Shown here in pieces: positions 36,260 to 45,666 of a DNA stretch of 64,000 bases; the first letter of the stretch is position 1, and the number at the start of each line of letters is the position of its first letter. The translations under genes were made by a program, and so were the position numbers. Source of the DNA: an uncultured Lachnospiraceae bacterium (lineage in GTDB: Bacteria > Bacillota > Clostridia > Lachnospirales > Lachnospiraceae); the NCBI GenBank assembly GCA_910579285.1, contig CAJTTT010000002.1, forward strand, positions 124,001-188,000, given 5' to 3'. Under the pieces are notes generated by a model that was not told where the DNA came from, searched no databases, and worked only from the letters and a program-made list of their open reading frames with translations.

Positions 36260-39200
36260 TTATTTTGTCCACCACAGCAGGGTTTTCGCCCCTATGGTAT
36301 AGCTGATCGTCTTTTCCCCGCCATAGTTTCCAATTCCCCGCAGGGTTACTTTCGCCCTTCCCTTCTTCGTATGGTTCACATAGCTTTCTTCCACAATCAC
36401 ATAGTCCTCCCCGAGAACTAGCGGCTCCGCCACGCCGCTTATCGTCAGAGTCAGGTCCGCCGCCGCGAGCGTCACCGGCCTTCCGTCCAGATAAGTCTTC
36501 GCCGCCGTCTTCACCTTCACTCTGGCCAGGTCCGCCGTGGTGACCCGGTACACCGCGCTGCATACCGCACTTTCTCCCGTCCCCGCGTAGAAGCCGGTTC
36601 CCTTTGCGGTCACGCGGATGGATGTGTCTGCCGGCGGAATGTCCGCATCTCCTACGGGATCACCCGCTTTGCGCTTTGCCTCAACCAGGGTTTTGTCCTC
36701 CAATACGAGAATCCTGGTGTCCGCCGCATAGGTGTACTGCAGGTTTTTATCGTAATCCTTGCCAGCTGTCAGCGTCGAACCGCTCACATCCTTCAATACC
36801 GCCCTGGTCTTATATGCGTCTTTCTTCTCCCGGTAAACCACATCCTTTAAGGTCATGGTAACCTTATCGCTCATCCGCCCGTCCGTGATGGTAAAGTTTC
36901 CCGACAGTCTTCCCTTGAAATTTCCTCTGCCTGTGACTGTAAATACCGGCAGCTTTTTCTCCTCCATATCCGCTGTGGTCAGCGCGTTATTGTTCTTGTA
37001 ACTGATGGTATAATCCTTGCCAGGAGTCAGCTCCTTCCCGTGGAAACGCAGTAAGACCACAGGTTTGCTTCCCCCCTTTACATAGGGCGTTGTGATCCCG
37101 TCCAGGTTTTCCATCGGTTTGACCACATCCGGCGCGTCCTGGGTGTAGTAGGAGAGCGTAATGTCCTGCCCGTTTCCGGCTCTTTCCGGGCTAAATTCGT
37201 AGGGCAGTATTCTGTAAGTCTTCTTAAGCTGTCCGCTGTATTCATGGATGCCCGTAAAGACAATGGTCGCCGTTCCCGCCTTGTCGGTCTTTAAGTACGA
37301 GACGGTGTAATCCCCGGTTTTTCCGCCATCCCGGCTTTCCGTCAGGACTGTCTCTCCCATAGTCAGCGTATAACCGCTCTGGTGTACATCGCTCTCTGTC
37401 CCGGTGTACTCCTTATTTTCCAGCCCTTCCACCTTTGCCCTGCTGATCGGTGTTCCGACGATCTGGTAGGTCATGCTCCTGCTGCCGACATAGCCGCTGC
37501 CTTCCACCGCCGTGAGGGTGACTGTGGCTTTTCCGATGCTCTGGTCATTGCTGTAGGAAAGGGTGTAATGTTCGCCCTCCACGAGAGGCTGCTTTTTGTA
37601 CGTTACTGTCAGCTGTTCCGGCCGGATGCCGCCCACTGCCGCCATCTGTTCCTTGCTGTAGGTCTGGTTCGGGATTCTCGCAACACTGACTTTACTGAGG
37701 AACACGTCCGAGGTAATTTTCTCATAGATGGTAATCTGGCCCGTATATCCGCCCTTTCCCGAAATCACAATCGGGTAGATGCCGGTCCTGCTGTAGGCGC
37801 CCGTCCCCGTCTGGGGATAGCTCAAGGTATAGTCTCTGTTCACCGCAAGTCGTTTTCCGTCCCGGTATACGGCGGGCGATGACTTGATCACCCTTCCGCT
37901 GTAAGCCACGGTGACATCATCCGCCAAAATATCGTGGTCTGTCAGGGCTTTCGGCACAATCTCGAAATAGACATACTCTGTTCCCGTATAATTTCCTTTT
38001 CCTCTCACAATCACGGTGGGACGCGGCTTCCCTTCGAGATTCACGTTCTTGTTATTTTGGTACGCCAGGGTATAATCCCTGCCTTCCACAAGCTCCATCA
38101 CCTCGGTGCCGTTTTTTCCGATCAGACTGCCGTCAGGGGTGACCGTGCCGTCAAATACGCGCACCTTCGGCTTGATCGCGCTGCCTGTATAAGTCTGGTC
38201 TCCCACAGGAATCACATAGAAGCCTTTCCCGGTTCCGATTTCCTGATAATGCGGATATATGTGGGTCTCTTTCGCATAGACCAGCGTGTCCGCCGTAAAC
38301 AGGCTGCCAAAGCCGTCCGCCTTCGTGTACCATCCCCGGAATATCCTGCCTGCGGACTGCTGCACAGGCATCTTTTCTTCACCCACGCTGTCGCCATATC
38401 CCAGTAACAGCTTCTTTGCCACCGTTCCGTTCTCATAGTGGAAAATCACACTGCAGGATTCTGCGGTCACCTCATAGGATGCCGTATATCCGGCGACAGA
38501 CGCCGTAATCTTTGCCGTGCCCGCTCCCTGCGCCGTCACTCTTCCATTTTTCACCGTGGCCGTTTTCTCATTGGAGCTTGTCCAGGCAATGGCATTGTCC
38601 GATGTGGTATCCTTCGGCCAGTACTCCGCATTCAGGCTGATGCTCTGTCCCTGAAACAGATTCGTCTTGACCGCGCCTTCCTCTGCTCCCGGATCGGACA
38701 GTTCCAGCTTATAAATAGGCGCAATCACCTTGACAAGGCAAAACGCCGTCTTTCCGCCTGCTTTCGATGCTTTGGCCGTGATCTTCACCTCGCCCGTACC
38801 GACAGCGGTAACCACCGCTCTGGAAGGATCCTGGGGATCCGCTTTTACCGTCGCAATTTTCTGATTGGCGGAAGTCCACACAATCGTCTGGTCCGCCGTG
38901 GTGTCCACGGGATCGAAACGCACCTGCAGGGTTGTCTGGGAAATATTCTCCGCCTTTTCCTGAGCGCTTAAGTGCCCCGTATCCTCCACCACGGTGTCGG
39001 GTCTTCGCAGGGTGACCGTCTCTCTGTTCAGGGTAATGGCCTGCAGCGGAACCTTTACCGTAACCTTGCAGGTTACTTCCACATCCTGATAGGCGGCAGT
39101 GATGACCGCCTCCCCCCGGCCGACTGCCGTAACCAGTCCATTCTGCACGGCCGCCACCCCGGTGTCGCTGCTCCTCCACTGCGCCTGCGCCGGATCCGCT

Positions 39201-41053
39201 TCCACTCCGTCCATATAAAACTTAAGCTGCTGCGAGGACGACTTGTCCATGCTGAGGCTCGTCTTATCCAGCTTCAGTACGGGATAATAAACCTCGTCCG
39301 GCATCCCATCGTAAACAGGAATCTTGAACACAAAAGCGCTGTTCAGGGAACCTGCATTGCTGTATATTTTCCTCGTGCTGACGGACTCGCTTCGCGGCGC
39401 CTGGATGTTCTGCATATACTGGTGCTCATAGACACCGTAGGGACTGTTTTTATTGACATTGAATTTTTCCAGATAAATGGTATCCTGTCCCTTTAAAATA
39501 TAATTTTTTCCGATCGTGGCCGCGCCGCCGTCCAGGGATTTATAGCGGGTGTTCCACTGCATGTTCTTCGCATAGGTTAAACCCTTCACAATCTTTTCGG
39601 TGGTGGAAGAGCCGTTCACGCCCACATTAAAGTAATTGTAATATCCCACATAGCCCGGATATGTGCCTGAAATCAACCCTGACGTTCCCTGCCCCTGCTC
39701 CTGATAGACGCGGGACGCCAGATGGGTCGGACTGAGCGTTTTTCCCTTCCCGATCTCGTAAAAAGCCTGGGCATATGTGCGCCCTGCGGAGTCATCCGAA
39801 AGTTTCCCCTTCATAAAAGTGCCGTTCAGAAACCCCTGCACCGCCTCCGCCGTGTGATAGGAACTGTTAAAAGTCAGCTGTTCAAACTGGAAAATATAGG
39901 ATTCCGTCAGAAAATTGCGGGGATCCATATGATAAGCCACCGCAGGCTGCGTCGCATAATTCCAGCCGCTCTCGCTGGGACATGCTGCACCCACCCAGCC
40001 TTTGGACACGTTATCTGTCGTTTTCTGGATCAGGCTCTTGGCTCCCATCTCCTTAGAAACGGACGTGTTGAAATCCAGCCCCGTTTTCATGGGCACAAAC
40101 GTCCAGTTCGGGTGGCTGCTTTTCAGCTTTCTGAGATCAGCCTGATAAGACCCCGGAAAAGCGCTGATATCCGAAGTGTCCACCGCATATGTCATTAAGG
40201 AATAGCTGCGCATTCCATAGGCCGTGCTTTCATAGAGATCCGCGCCCGATTCCAGAATCGGGACCAGATATTCCTCCTCCCAGGCAAGCCAGTCCTCATC
40301 GGAGTACGCCAGATAGTAGCTCTGCACATACCCGGTGCCCTCCGCACCGTCCTGCAGATACATGACTTCGTACCAGACATCGTCCTCCGTGATCTCTACG
40401 CCCTGTACATACAGCGTCTCTCCGATTTCCAAAGATGCCGCCCTGCCGCTCTCCTGATCCGCTTCTTTGCGGACTTCATAGCGGTCTGTATGATAGAGCA
40501 GCGCCATCAGCGGTTTCTCCGAGCATAGTGCGGCAAATGCCTCCTGCGCTGCCTTGATCCTTGCCGCCCGCTCCACATCCAGACTGTTTTCCGATAGGGA
40601 AGACAGATCGTTTTCAGAGACCGATGACAAATCGTTATCAGAAACCGAGCCTGTGTCATTCCCGGAGACGGAATCATCCTCTGTGCTTCCGGGTGCTTCC
40701 GGCTTCTCCGGCATCTCTCCTTCCGCTCCGTCTCCTTCCGGCTTCTCCGGCGTCTCTCCTTCCGTTCCGTCCCCTTCCGGCTTCTCCGATGTCTCTCCTT
40801 CCGCTCCGTCTCCTTCCGGCTTACCCGGCGTTTCCTCCGCACCGTTCCCCTCCGATCTCTCCGGCGCTTCTTCTGTGCTGTCCCCTGCCGGGTCAGCCAT
40901 ATTTTCAAAGTTCACGGCCGGTTCCTGTGCCCACACCGTCACAGGCAGGCATTCCACGCAAAGAGCTGCACTGAGCAGCAGTGCAAAGGCTCTGCCCGCC
41001 TTCTTTTTCTTTCCTGTCATCTCCCGTGCTTTCTGTCCCATACTGCGAAACAT
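36260..41053 (-). CDS. Exported SH3/glucosaminidase-like protein with bacterial Ig-like repeats
   Basis: The 1597-residue protein has a signal peptide (cleavage near residue 43), Glu/Pro-rich tandem repeats (68-118), a Ser/Asn VSxNDxS stretch (about 127-155), and an SH3-like domain (about 180-260). A LytD-type endo-beta-N-acetylglucosaminidase-like domain follows (about 295-590), with SFHPNWTF-like HPNWTFVPMKTGLDF, CPSESGWNYA, AYHMDPRNFLTE and VYQEQGQGTSG blocks. The last is the glutamate-bearing region expected for catalysis. At least three Big_2-type domains (WTSSNEKTATVKNG type) and several YTG-type repeats form the C-terminal half. It probably cleaves peptidoglycan at the cell surface. 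No anchor motif is seen. GAGG lies four bases before the ATG. Confidence 0.85.
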   Translation of the reverse strand: MFRSMGQKAREMTGKKKKAGRAFALLLSAALCVECLPVTVWAQEPAVNFENMADPAGDSTEEAPERSEGNGAEETPGKPEGDGAEGETSEKPEGDGTEGETPEKPEGDGAEGEMPEKPEAPGSTEDDSVSGNDTGSVSDNDLSSVSENDLSSLSENSLDVERAARIKAAQEAFAALCSEKPLMALLYHTDRYEVRKEADQESGRAASLEIGETLYVQGVEITEDDVWYEVMYLQDGAEGTGYVQSYYLAYSDEDWLAWEEEYLVPILESGADLYESTAYGMRSYSLMTYAVDTSDISAFPGSYQADLRKLKSSHPNWTFVPMKTGLDFNTSVSKEMGAKSLIQKTTDNVSKGWVGAACPSESGWNYATQPAVAYHMDPRNFLTESYIFQFEQLTFNSSYHTAEAVQGFLNGTFMKGKLSDDSAGRTYAQAFYEIGKGKTLSPTHLASRVYQEQGQGTSGLISGTYPGYVGYYNYFNVGVNGSSTTEKIVKGLTYAKNMQWNTRYKSLDGGAATIGKNYILKGQDTIYLEKFNVNKNSPYGVYEHQYMQNIQAPRSESVSTRKIYSNAGSLNSAFVFKIPVYDGMPDEVYYPVLKLDKTSLSMDKSSSQQLKFYMDGVEADPAQAQWRSSDTGVAAVQNGLVTAVGRGEAVITAAYQDVEVTCKVTVKVPLQAITLNRETVTLRRPDTVVEDTGHLSAQEKAENISQTTLQVRFDPVDTTADQTIVWTSANQKIATVKADPQDPSRAVVTAVGTGEVKITAKASKAGGKTAFCLVKVIAPIYKLELSDPGAEEGAVKTNLFQGQSISLNAEYWPKDTTSDNAIAWTSSNEKTATVKNGRVTAQGAGTAKITASVAGYTASYEVTAESCSVIFHYENGTVAKKLLLGYGDSVGEEKMPVQQSAGRIFRGWYTKADGFGSLFTADTLVYAKETHIYPHYQEIGTGKGFYVIPVGDQTYTGSAIKPKVRVFDGTVTPDGSLIGKNGTEVMELVEGRDYTLAYQNNKNVNLEGKPRPTVIVRGKGNYTGTEYVYFEIVPKALTDHDILADDVTVAYSGRVIKSSPAVYRDGKRLAVNRDYTLSYPQTGTGAYSRTGIYPIVISGKGGYTGQITIYEKITSDVFLSKVSVARIPNQTYSKEQMAAVGGIRPEQLTVTYKKQPLVEGEHYTLSYSNDQSIGKATVTLTAVEGSGYVGSRSMTYQIVGTPISRAKVEGLENKEYTGTESDVHQSGYTLTMGETVLTESRDGGKTGDYTVSYLKTDKAGTATIVFTGIHEYSGQLKKTYRILPYEFSPERAGNGQDITLSYYTQDAPDVVKPMENLDGITTPYVKGGSKPVVLLRFHGKELTPGKDYTISYKNNNALTTADMEEKKLPVFTVTGRGNFKGRLSGNFTITDGRMSDKVTMTLKDVVYREKKDAYKTRAVLKDVSGSTLTAGKDYDKNLQYTYAADTRILVLEDKTLVEAKRKAGDPVGDADIPPADTSIRVTAKGTGFYAGTGESAVCSAVYRVTTADLARVKVKTAAKTYLDGRPVTLAAADLTLTISGVAEPLVLGEDYVIVEESYVNHTKKGRAKVTLRGIGNYGGEKTISYTIGAKTLLWWTK
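40700..40852 (-). repeat. 39-bp in-frame tandem repeats (EGDGAEGETSEKP type)
   Basis: Four consecutive units, one 12 and three 13 residues long, differ by one to four residues and encode an acidic, proline-containing spacer just after the signal peptide of the glucosaminidase-like protein. Confidence 0.8.
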
Positions 41054-41166
41054 GATACCTCATCTCCTGTTTTTTCTATTCTGATCCTGTCTCCCACAGT
41101 CCTCCGCCATATTTATCCACACGGTCGGAGCGTGGTTGCAATGTTATGTCTACCAATTTGTCTCCT

Positions 41167-41175
41167 ATCATAACA
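41167..41175 (-). promoter_or_regulatory. Possible extended -10 promoter of the glucosaminidase-like gene
   Basis: TGTTATGAT on the minus strand gives TG, one base, then TATGAT. The -35 region (TTGTGT at 18 bases) is weak and lies inside the terminator hairpin of the preceding gene. A leader of about 108 bases would result. Confidence 0.35.
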
Positions 41176-41176
41176 T

Positions 41177-41217
41177 AAAAAAGAGAATTGACACAAGTAA
41201 ATACTTGTCAATTCTCT
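41177..41217 (-). terminator. Intrinsic terminator of the long glycan operon
   Basis: On the minus strand AGAGAATTGACA (complement at 41206-41217) pairs with its exact complement at 41182-41193 across a 12-base loop and is followed by six T residues (41177-41182). It begins six bases after the stop codon of the membrane protein gene at 41223. Confidence 0.88.
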
Positions 41218-41222
41218 ATAAA

Positions 41223-43202
41223 TTACATTCCACTGTTTTCCAAAGCTTCCAAAAGATACTCTTTTTCGCCAAACTCCGTTATACTGCCATAGGTCCTGCC
41301 GCCAATTTCTATCAGCTCCTCGGGAAGTGCGCCAAACCATATGATACAGTCCGGCACAAAAGACGCGTCCGCATATCCGGCCGTCTCGTTGGATACCCGG
41401 ATATGTTCCAGACGGCATCCGTCCAGCATCTCCCATAAAGGATACTCGAAATCATCCGCTTTCATCAAATACAGCCCTGCGGATTCATAACCCCTGGATT
41501 TGATTTCATCTGTCAATGCCGCATAGGAACCGAGCTCATCCCATCTGGCTGTAAAATAGCCGTAAGGACGGCTGCCTGCCGGCCCTTTGCAGATATCATA
41601 ATAGTAGTGAGACAGGCTGACGATTTCCATGACACACAAAAAGCCTGCCGCTCCCAGCATGCCCCATCGCCAGGGCCTGCCCCGCTCTCCTTCCGTCCAC
41701 ATCTGTATCCCGGCAGCAATCATCGGGCACAGAAGAGCCAGATAACCTACCATATATCTGCTCACAAACGGCTCCCAGCGAAGCACCGCACAAAAAATGA
41801 CGAAGGATAACGCCGCTGCCCAAAAATAACCCCTGCGGCATCCTTCCCACTGCGTCTTCCCAAATCGAAGAAGCGCCCACAACACACAAAAGAGAAACAG
41901 CCAGAGCACAATTGGATTCACAGCCGTATCGCACCCATAATTTCCGGCCTCATGGAGACTGTACTCCCTGCCCTTTTCCGAAATCGTCCATGCATCCAGC
42001 TCTACATGTAAAAGCTCTGCTGCCTTCACCGCAATCTTTGCAAAAATTTCATCCCCGTCTTTGACCAACGGCGTTGGCAGATTGAAGGAAAGATTTTTCA
42101 CCATATTGACAAACAGATAAGCCGGCTGCAGCGTCCCTACAAGCTGGGCCGCCCCGGCAGACGGACTGGCATAGGAACCGAACGTCTGAAAATTCCTCAG
42201 AATCTCCGGCGTCATGGGAAGCGCCACACACGGCAGCGCACTCACAAATATTCCTGCCAGATCCCGCAGGCTGTCCTTTCTTCTGATGCATACTGCCAGA
42301 AGCCAGCATGCAAAAACCACCATCCCCACACAGACAGAAGGTTTTGCCAGATACCCCCAGGCAACGCACAGGCCAAGGGTTCCCACCTGAAAAACCGTCT
42401 TTGTGTCAAAGCGCATGCTTTTGGTCTGGTCCGTATAATCGAGCAGTCTGTACACAAAAAACAGCAGCCAGACCGCCGCGAAGTTATCGACCTGTGTAGT
42501 CAATGCTTCCGCAAAGGCAATGGGCATTGACATGTACAGAAGCATGGCCAGAAACCGAAACTTCCTGTCACAGGAAAGCTTTTCTGCGATGCCGCCCACA
42601 ATGACCGCGCAAGTGATATAAGACAGCCCCTGCAGAAGATTGAAAAGCAGGTCATGCCCTCTGCAGAGGATGTACACATGCAGGTTGACAAACTCCGCCA
42701 GCACCGGGCTGGCAATCTGTCTGATTGAGTTCGTGGCATAATGGGCCACCGACCTGTTCTGTGCCCAATAGGCGATCCTGGGCAGATGATACGTCATAGA
42801 ATCCCAGTTATTGGGTGTCGTAAGCAGGGACAATCCGAGCGCCGCCGTTCCCGCCGCAAGCAGAATGGCAAAATACTTCGCTTCCCCAAGCCTCTGCCAT
42901 CCGCGCTTTCCGGCCGCCAGCACACCCTTTCCGGCAGACTTCGCCGTAACTCCCAGTTTTCTGCACTGTACTGCCAGAAGAAGCAAAAGCAGCACATCCA
43001 GCACACCCCAGGCGGTTACGAGAAACCGAAACCGCATCCCATGCACGGCAGACAGCGCCTCTGTCAGCGCAAAAAGAAAAAGCATCCATAGACAGCAGGC
43101 CTCCATATACGAACCGAGGCATGTGTCCTTTATGCTTTTTCTCACTTTATAAATATGGATATTACCATACAACATCGCAACTGCAAGCAGCATACCACTC
43201 TC
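41223..43202 (-). CDS. Polytopic membrane protein, GT39/ArnT-like GT-C
   Basis: The protein (659 residues from 43202) has about thirteen membrane segments. In the first long outer loop is NNWDSMTYHLPRIAYWAQN, with Asp and His positions typical of GT-C enzymes, followed by SVAHYATN. A soluble C-terminal part of about 150 residues follows the last membrane segment. Donor and acceptor are unknown. The start is uncertain: 43244, 43202 (AGGA five bases upstream) and 43190 (GGAG six bases upstream) are all in frame. It follows DUF4956 by 63 bp or less and closes the operon at a clear terminator. Confidence 0.75.
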   Translation of the reverse strand, partial: ESGMLLAVAMLYGNIHIYKVRKSIKDTCLGSYMEACCLWMLFLFALTEALSAVHGMRFRFLVTAWGVLDVLLLLLLAVQCRKLGVTAKSAGKGVLAAGKRGWQRLGEAKYFAILLAAGTAALGLSLLTTPNNWDSMTYHLPRIAYWAQNRSVAHYATNSIRQIASPVLAEFVNLHVYILCRGHDLLFNLLQGLSYITCAVIVGGIAEKLSCDRKFRFLAMLLYMSMPIAFAEALTTQVDNFAAVWLLFFVYRLLDYTDQTKSMRFDTKTVFQVGTLGLCVAWGYLAKPSVCVGMVVFACWLLAVCIRRKDSLRDLAGIFVSALPCVALPMTPEILRNFQTFGSYASPSAGAAQLVGTLQPAYLFVNMVKNLSFNLPTPLVKDGDEIFAKIAVKAAELLHVELDAWTISEKGREYSLHEAGNYGCDTAVNPIVLWLFLFCVLWALLRFGKTQWEGCRRGYFWAAALSFVIFCAVLRWEPFVSRYMVGYLALLCPMIAAGIQMWTEGERGRPWRWGMLGAAGFLCVMEIVSLSHYYYDICKGPAGSRPYGYFTARWDELGSYAALTDEIKSRGYESAGLYLMKADDFEYPLWEMLDGCRLEHIRVSNETAGYADASFVPDCIIWFGALPEELIEIGGRTYGSITEFGEKEYLLEALENSGM

Positions 43203-43265
43203 CATTCTGATCCTGACAGCGGCTGCCTGTGTCCTCATCCGCACCGCCGTTCCTGCATACGGGAA

Positions 43266-43946
43266 CTATACCCTGCACTCTCCATCATGGGAAATGCAGT
43301 TGATCTGTGTCATACACTTTATTTTGGAGAATGCTCCGAGAAGCTCCTCCTTCTTCGCCGTCCTGATCTCGATAATCAGCTCCGTCTCCCCGTTTTTGAT
43401 GCTTCTGGATTTTTCCCTGTGGTATTTACAGTTCTTTTTCAGAAGCTCCTCCACCTCACCGTAGTCAATCTCAGCAGCCAGCGCACGGAGCACCAGAAGA
43501 TCGGGGGCCTTGGCATTCGGCACCAGATCCAGCACGAGAAGCAGCACCGTCATTACAATGCACAGCACAAAGGAAAGCAGATACAGTCCAACCCCCACGA
43601 TAATTCCCGCACTGATCGACCAGAACAGGTACAGAAGATCCATCGGGTTCTTAACCGCATTGCGGAAACGTACAATGGAAAGCGCGCCCACCATGCCTAA
43701 GGACACCAGAAGGTTCGACTGCATGGCGATCATAATGGCAGCCACAATGATAGGCATGCCCGCCAGCGTCACATTCAGGTCCTTGGAATAAAAAGCCGAC
43801 TTGGAAGACAGTTTGTATACCGTGAAAATATAGATACCCACCAGCGCCGCAATCGCAATGAGAAGCAGAATACTCCAAACGGACAGATTCGTGCCTCCCC
43901 CCAGGCTTTCATATACACTGCTTTTGATTACATCCTTAATTGACAT
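43266..43946 (-). CDS. DUF4956 membrane protein
   Basis: The 226-residue protein has four predicted membrane segments (about residues 22-150), the family block LVSLGMVGALSIVRFRNAVKN (shown partly) and a C-terminal soluble ferredoxin-like part with paired beta strands. DUF4956 proteins commonly neighbour VTC-domain proteins, as here; the pair is thought to work together on polyphosphate or another phosphorylated polymer, but the mechanism is unknown. AAGGAG lies seven bases before the ATG. Confidence 0.88.
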   Translation of the reverse strand: MSIKDVIKSSVYESLGGGTNLSVWSILLLIAIAALVGIYIFTVYKLSSKSAFYSKDLNVTLAGMPIIVAAIMIAMQSNLLVSLGMVGALSIVRFRNAVKNPMDLLYLFWSISAGIIVGVGLYLLSFVLCIVMTVLLLVLDLVPNAKAPDLLVLRALAAEIDYGEVEELLKKNCKYHREKSRSIKNGETELIIEIRTAKKEELLGAFSKIKCMTQINCISHDGECRV

Positions 43947-43997
43947 GCTCTTTCTCCTTTATGTTTCCTTTTCTCTTACCCTGTCAGTCAGGTCCCC

Positions 43998-44675
43998 TCA
44001 CTGTTCTGTGTTTTCGCGGCACAACTGATACTTGGAATATGCCGACTGCTGCATATTTCCCGGTTCCAGCAGCTGCAGCAGAAAATCGGGAATAAATTCA
44101 TCATATTTTACTTCTAACACTTTATCATATTCCCGCAAAAAATCATAGCTGATATTTTTTTGTCCGAATGCTTCCACCAGACTGCTTGCACGCACATTGC
44201 GGTCAAACGTGATCCGCACATTGCCCGGGCCGTACACATACGCCTTCCGCTCATAGGCCACAATCACTTTGGGCCGGAGTCCCTGCGTCTGGACCGCCAG
44301 ATTAAAAAGAGTTGCCGGATCTTCCAGTGATGCGCTGTCCTCAATGCATTCTCCCCGCATCAGGCTCTCCATCTGCGCCCTGGAAATGCTCTTAGAGCGC
44401 TTTAGAATACGGTTATCCTTTTTCGATTTTACCTCCAGCCGGATCACGTCCAGCGAGCCGTTATAAATCCTGATCCGATACTTATTGCGGCGGTTCACGC
44501 CGTCCAGCGTATCATGCAGGCAGGAATCCGTAATATCATCAAAATAGAGACTCTCGATGCGGTATCCCTCCGGCCCGCACTCGTTGTCATCCGGCCGGAG
44601 CACTGCCTCCATCCTCGCCTGCAGCATATATAACTCTGTCTCTGAGCAGTTATATTTATCTTCTACGCGATACAT
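43998..44675 (-). CDS. VTC-domain (polyphosphate polymerase-like) protein
   Basis: The 225-residue protein has the VTC core: an N-terminal RVEDKY strand, GYRIESLYFDD, NKYRIRIYNG, RLEVKSKKDN with basic and acidic residues lining the tunnel, and KVIVAYERKAY. The eukaryotic VTC4 catalytic domain makes polyphosphate from ATP inside the same fold; bacterial members are less studied. Length is that of a stand-alone domain. GAGG lies seven bases before the ATG. It is immediately followed by DUF4956. Confidence 0.88.
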   Translation of the reverse strand: MYRVEDKYNCSETELYMLQARMEAVLRPDDNECGPEGYRIESLYFDDITDSCLHDTLDGVNRRNKYRIRIYNGSLDVIRLEVKSKKDNRILKRSKSISRAQMESLMRGECIEDSASLEDPATLFNLAVQTQGLRPKVIVAYERKAYVYGPGNVRITFDRNVRASSLVEAFGQKNISYDFLREYDKVLEVKYDEFIPDFLLQLLEPGNMQQSAYSKYQLCRENTEQ

Positions 44676-44807
44676 CCGTTTTCCTCTTCCTTTACCGTCT
44701 GCTTACCTTCCGTATCCGGCGGCTGTACAGGACTGTTGATCCCTTACGGCCTTTGCCGGAATTTCTGCTTCTCCTGTATCAGAAACGCTTCGACCTGGCC
44801 GCACTTA

Positions 44808-45536
44808 TCATAATTCGTCTCTTCTCAAAAATTCCCCGATGTCGCGGATATTGTCCTTCATATCCCCGTAGCAGACATCCGCCCGGCTCAGACAAAACCG
44901 CCTTAATGCCTCTTTCGCATCCAGCTCCTGCTCATCGTACCAGAAAGGATGCGTCAGTATATGCAGTCTGCTGTGCGCGCCGCCGCTGACAATCGCGAGT
45001 ACATCCTCCCGCCAGTTTCTTCTGGAATCTGAAACATACTTATGATGGCGAAAAAACTCACTGCCATAACTGTTTATCACTTTCCCTTCCCTGATACGAT
45101 AATCCGCATCCAGCGTGGCTGCTGATGGCCGGTGCATGGACACGCTCGTCACTGCACACCCAAGGCAGTGTTCCAGGAGCGTTGTCTCCTGCTCCATCGC
45201 CAGCACAAGATCCGCCGGCCCGCAGTCATATTTTGCCTCATCAAAATGTAAGCCGACCGCATGTCCCAGATCGAGAAGCCTGCGGAGCATGTCCTGATGC
45301 CGCCTGGAAAAAACATTATAAAAATTGCTGGTGACCAGCACAAAATAAGTGGAGCTGACGCCCATCTGCGCTTCCAGCTCCCCCACTTTCACAGCCTTCC
45401 CAATATCCATATCAATGTCATGCCGCAGAATCACACTGCGGTCAGACTGCGCATAATTTTCATAGCTGCAGAACGTATAGTCCTTTTCTTTCAATAAGTC
45501 AATCAGTTCTCTGTATGCTTTATATGTGAATTGCAT
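44808..45536 (-). CDS. Polysaccharide-deacetylase-like protein
   Basis: The 242-residue protein resembles the NodB fold but with variant motifs: VILRHDIDMDIG in place of the usual TFDDG, VGLHFDEAKYD and SMHRPS as candidate metal or catalytic histidine sites. There is no signal peptide, so it is cytoplasmic. It could deacetylate a nucleotide- or lipid-linked sugar, or have another role. A good promoter precedes it. The 132-bp gap to the VTC gene holds nothing recognisable. Confidence 0.7.
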   Translation of the reverse strand: MQFTYKAYRELIDLLKEKDYTFCSYENYAQSDRSVILRHDIDMDIGKAVKVGELEAQMGVSSTYFVLVTSNFYNVFSRRHQDMLRRLLDLGHAVGLHFDEAKYDCGPADLVLAMEQETTLLEHCLGCAVTSVSMHRPSAATLDADYRIREGKVINSYGSEFFRHHKYVSDSRRNWREDVLAIVSGGAHSRLHILTHPFWYDEQELDAKEALRRFCLSRADVCYGDMKDNIRDIGEFLRRDEL

Positions 45537-45603
45537 GATTTCCGCGCTTTCTACTCTCTTTTTATGCAGCTGCCTCCAAAGGCATCCGCTTTCTTCACTG
45601 CCT

Positions 45604-45632
45604 ATCTTATCACAGCCCTAAATTCTTATCAA
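45604..45632 (-). promoter_or_regulatory. Internal promoter before the deacetylase-like gene
   Basis: On the minus strand TTGATA (45627-45632) and TAAGAT (45604-45609) are 17 bases apart. It lies in the 130-bp gap after GtrA and may drive the deacetylase-like, VTC, DUF4956 and GT-C genes separately from the upstream operon. Confidence 0.6.
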
Positions 45633-45666
45633 CTGAAACACTGGCAGGCATTTCCCGAAACTGTCC

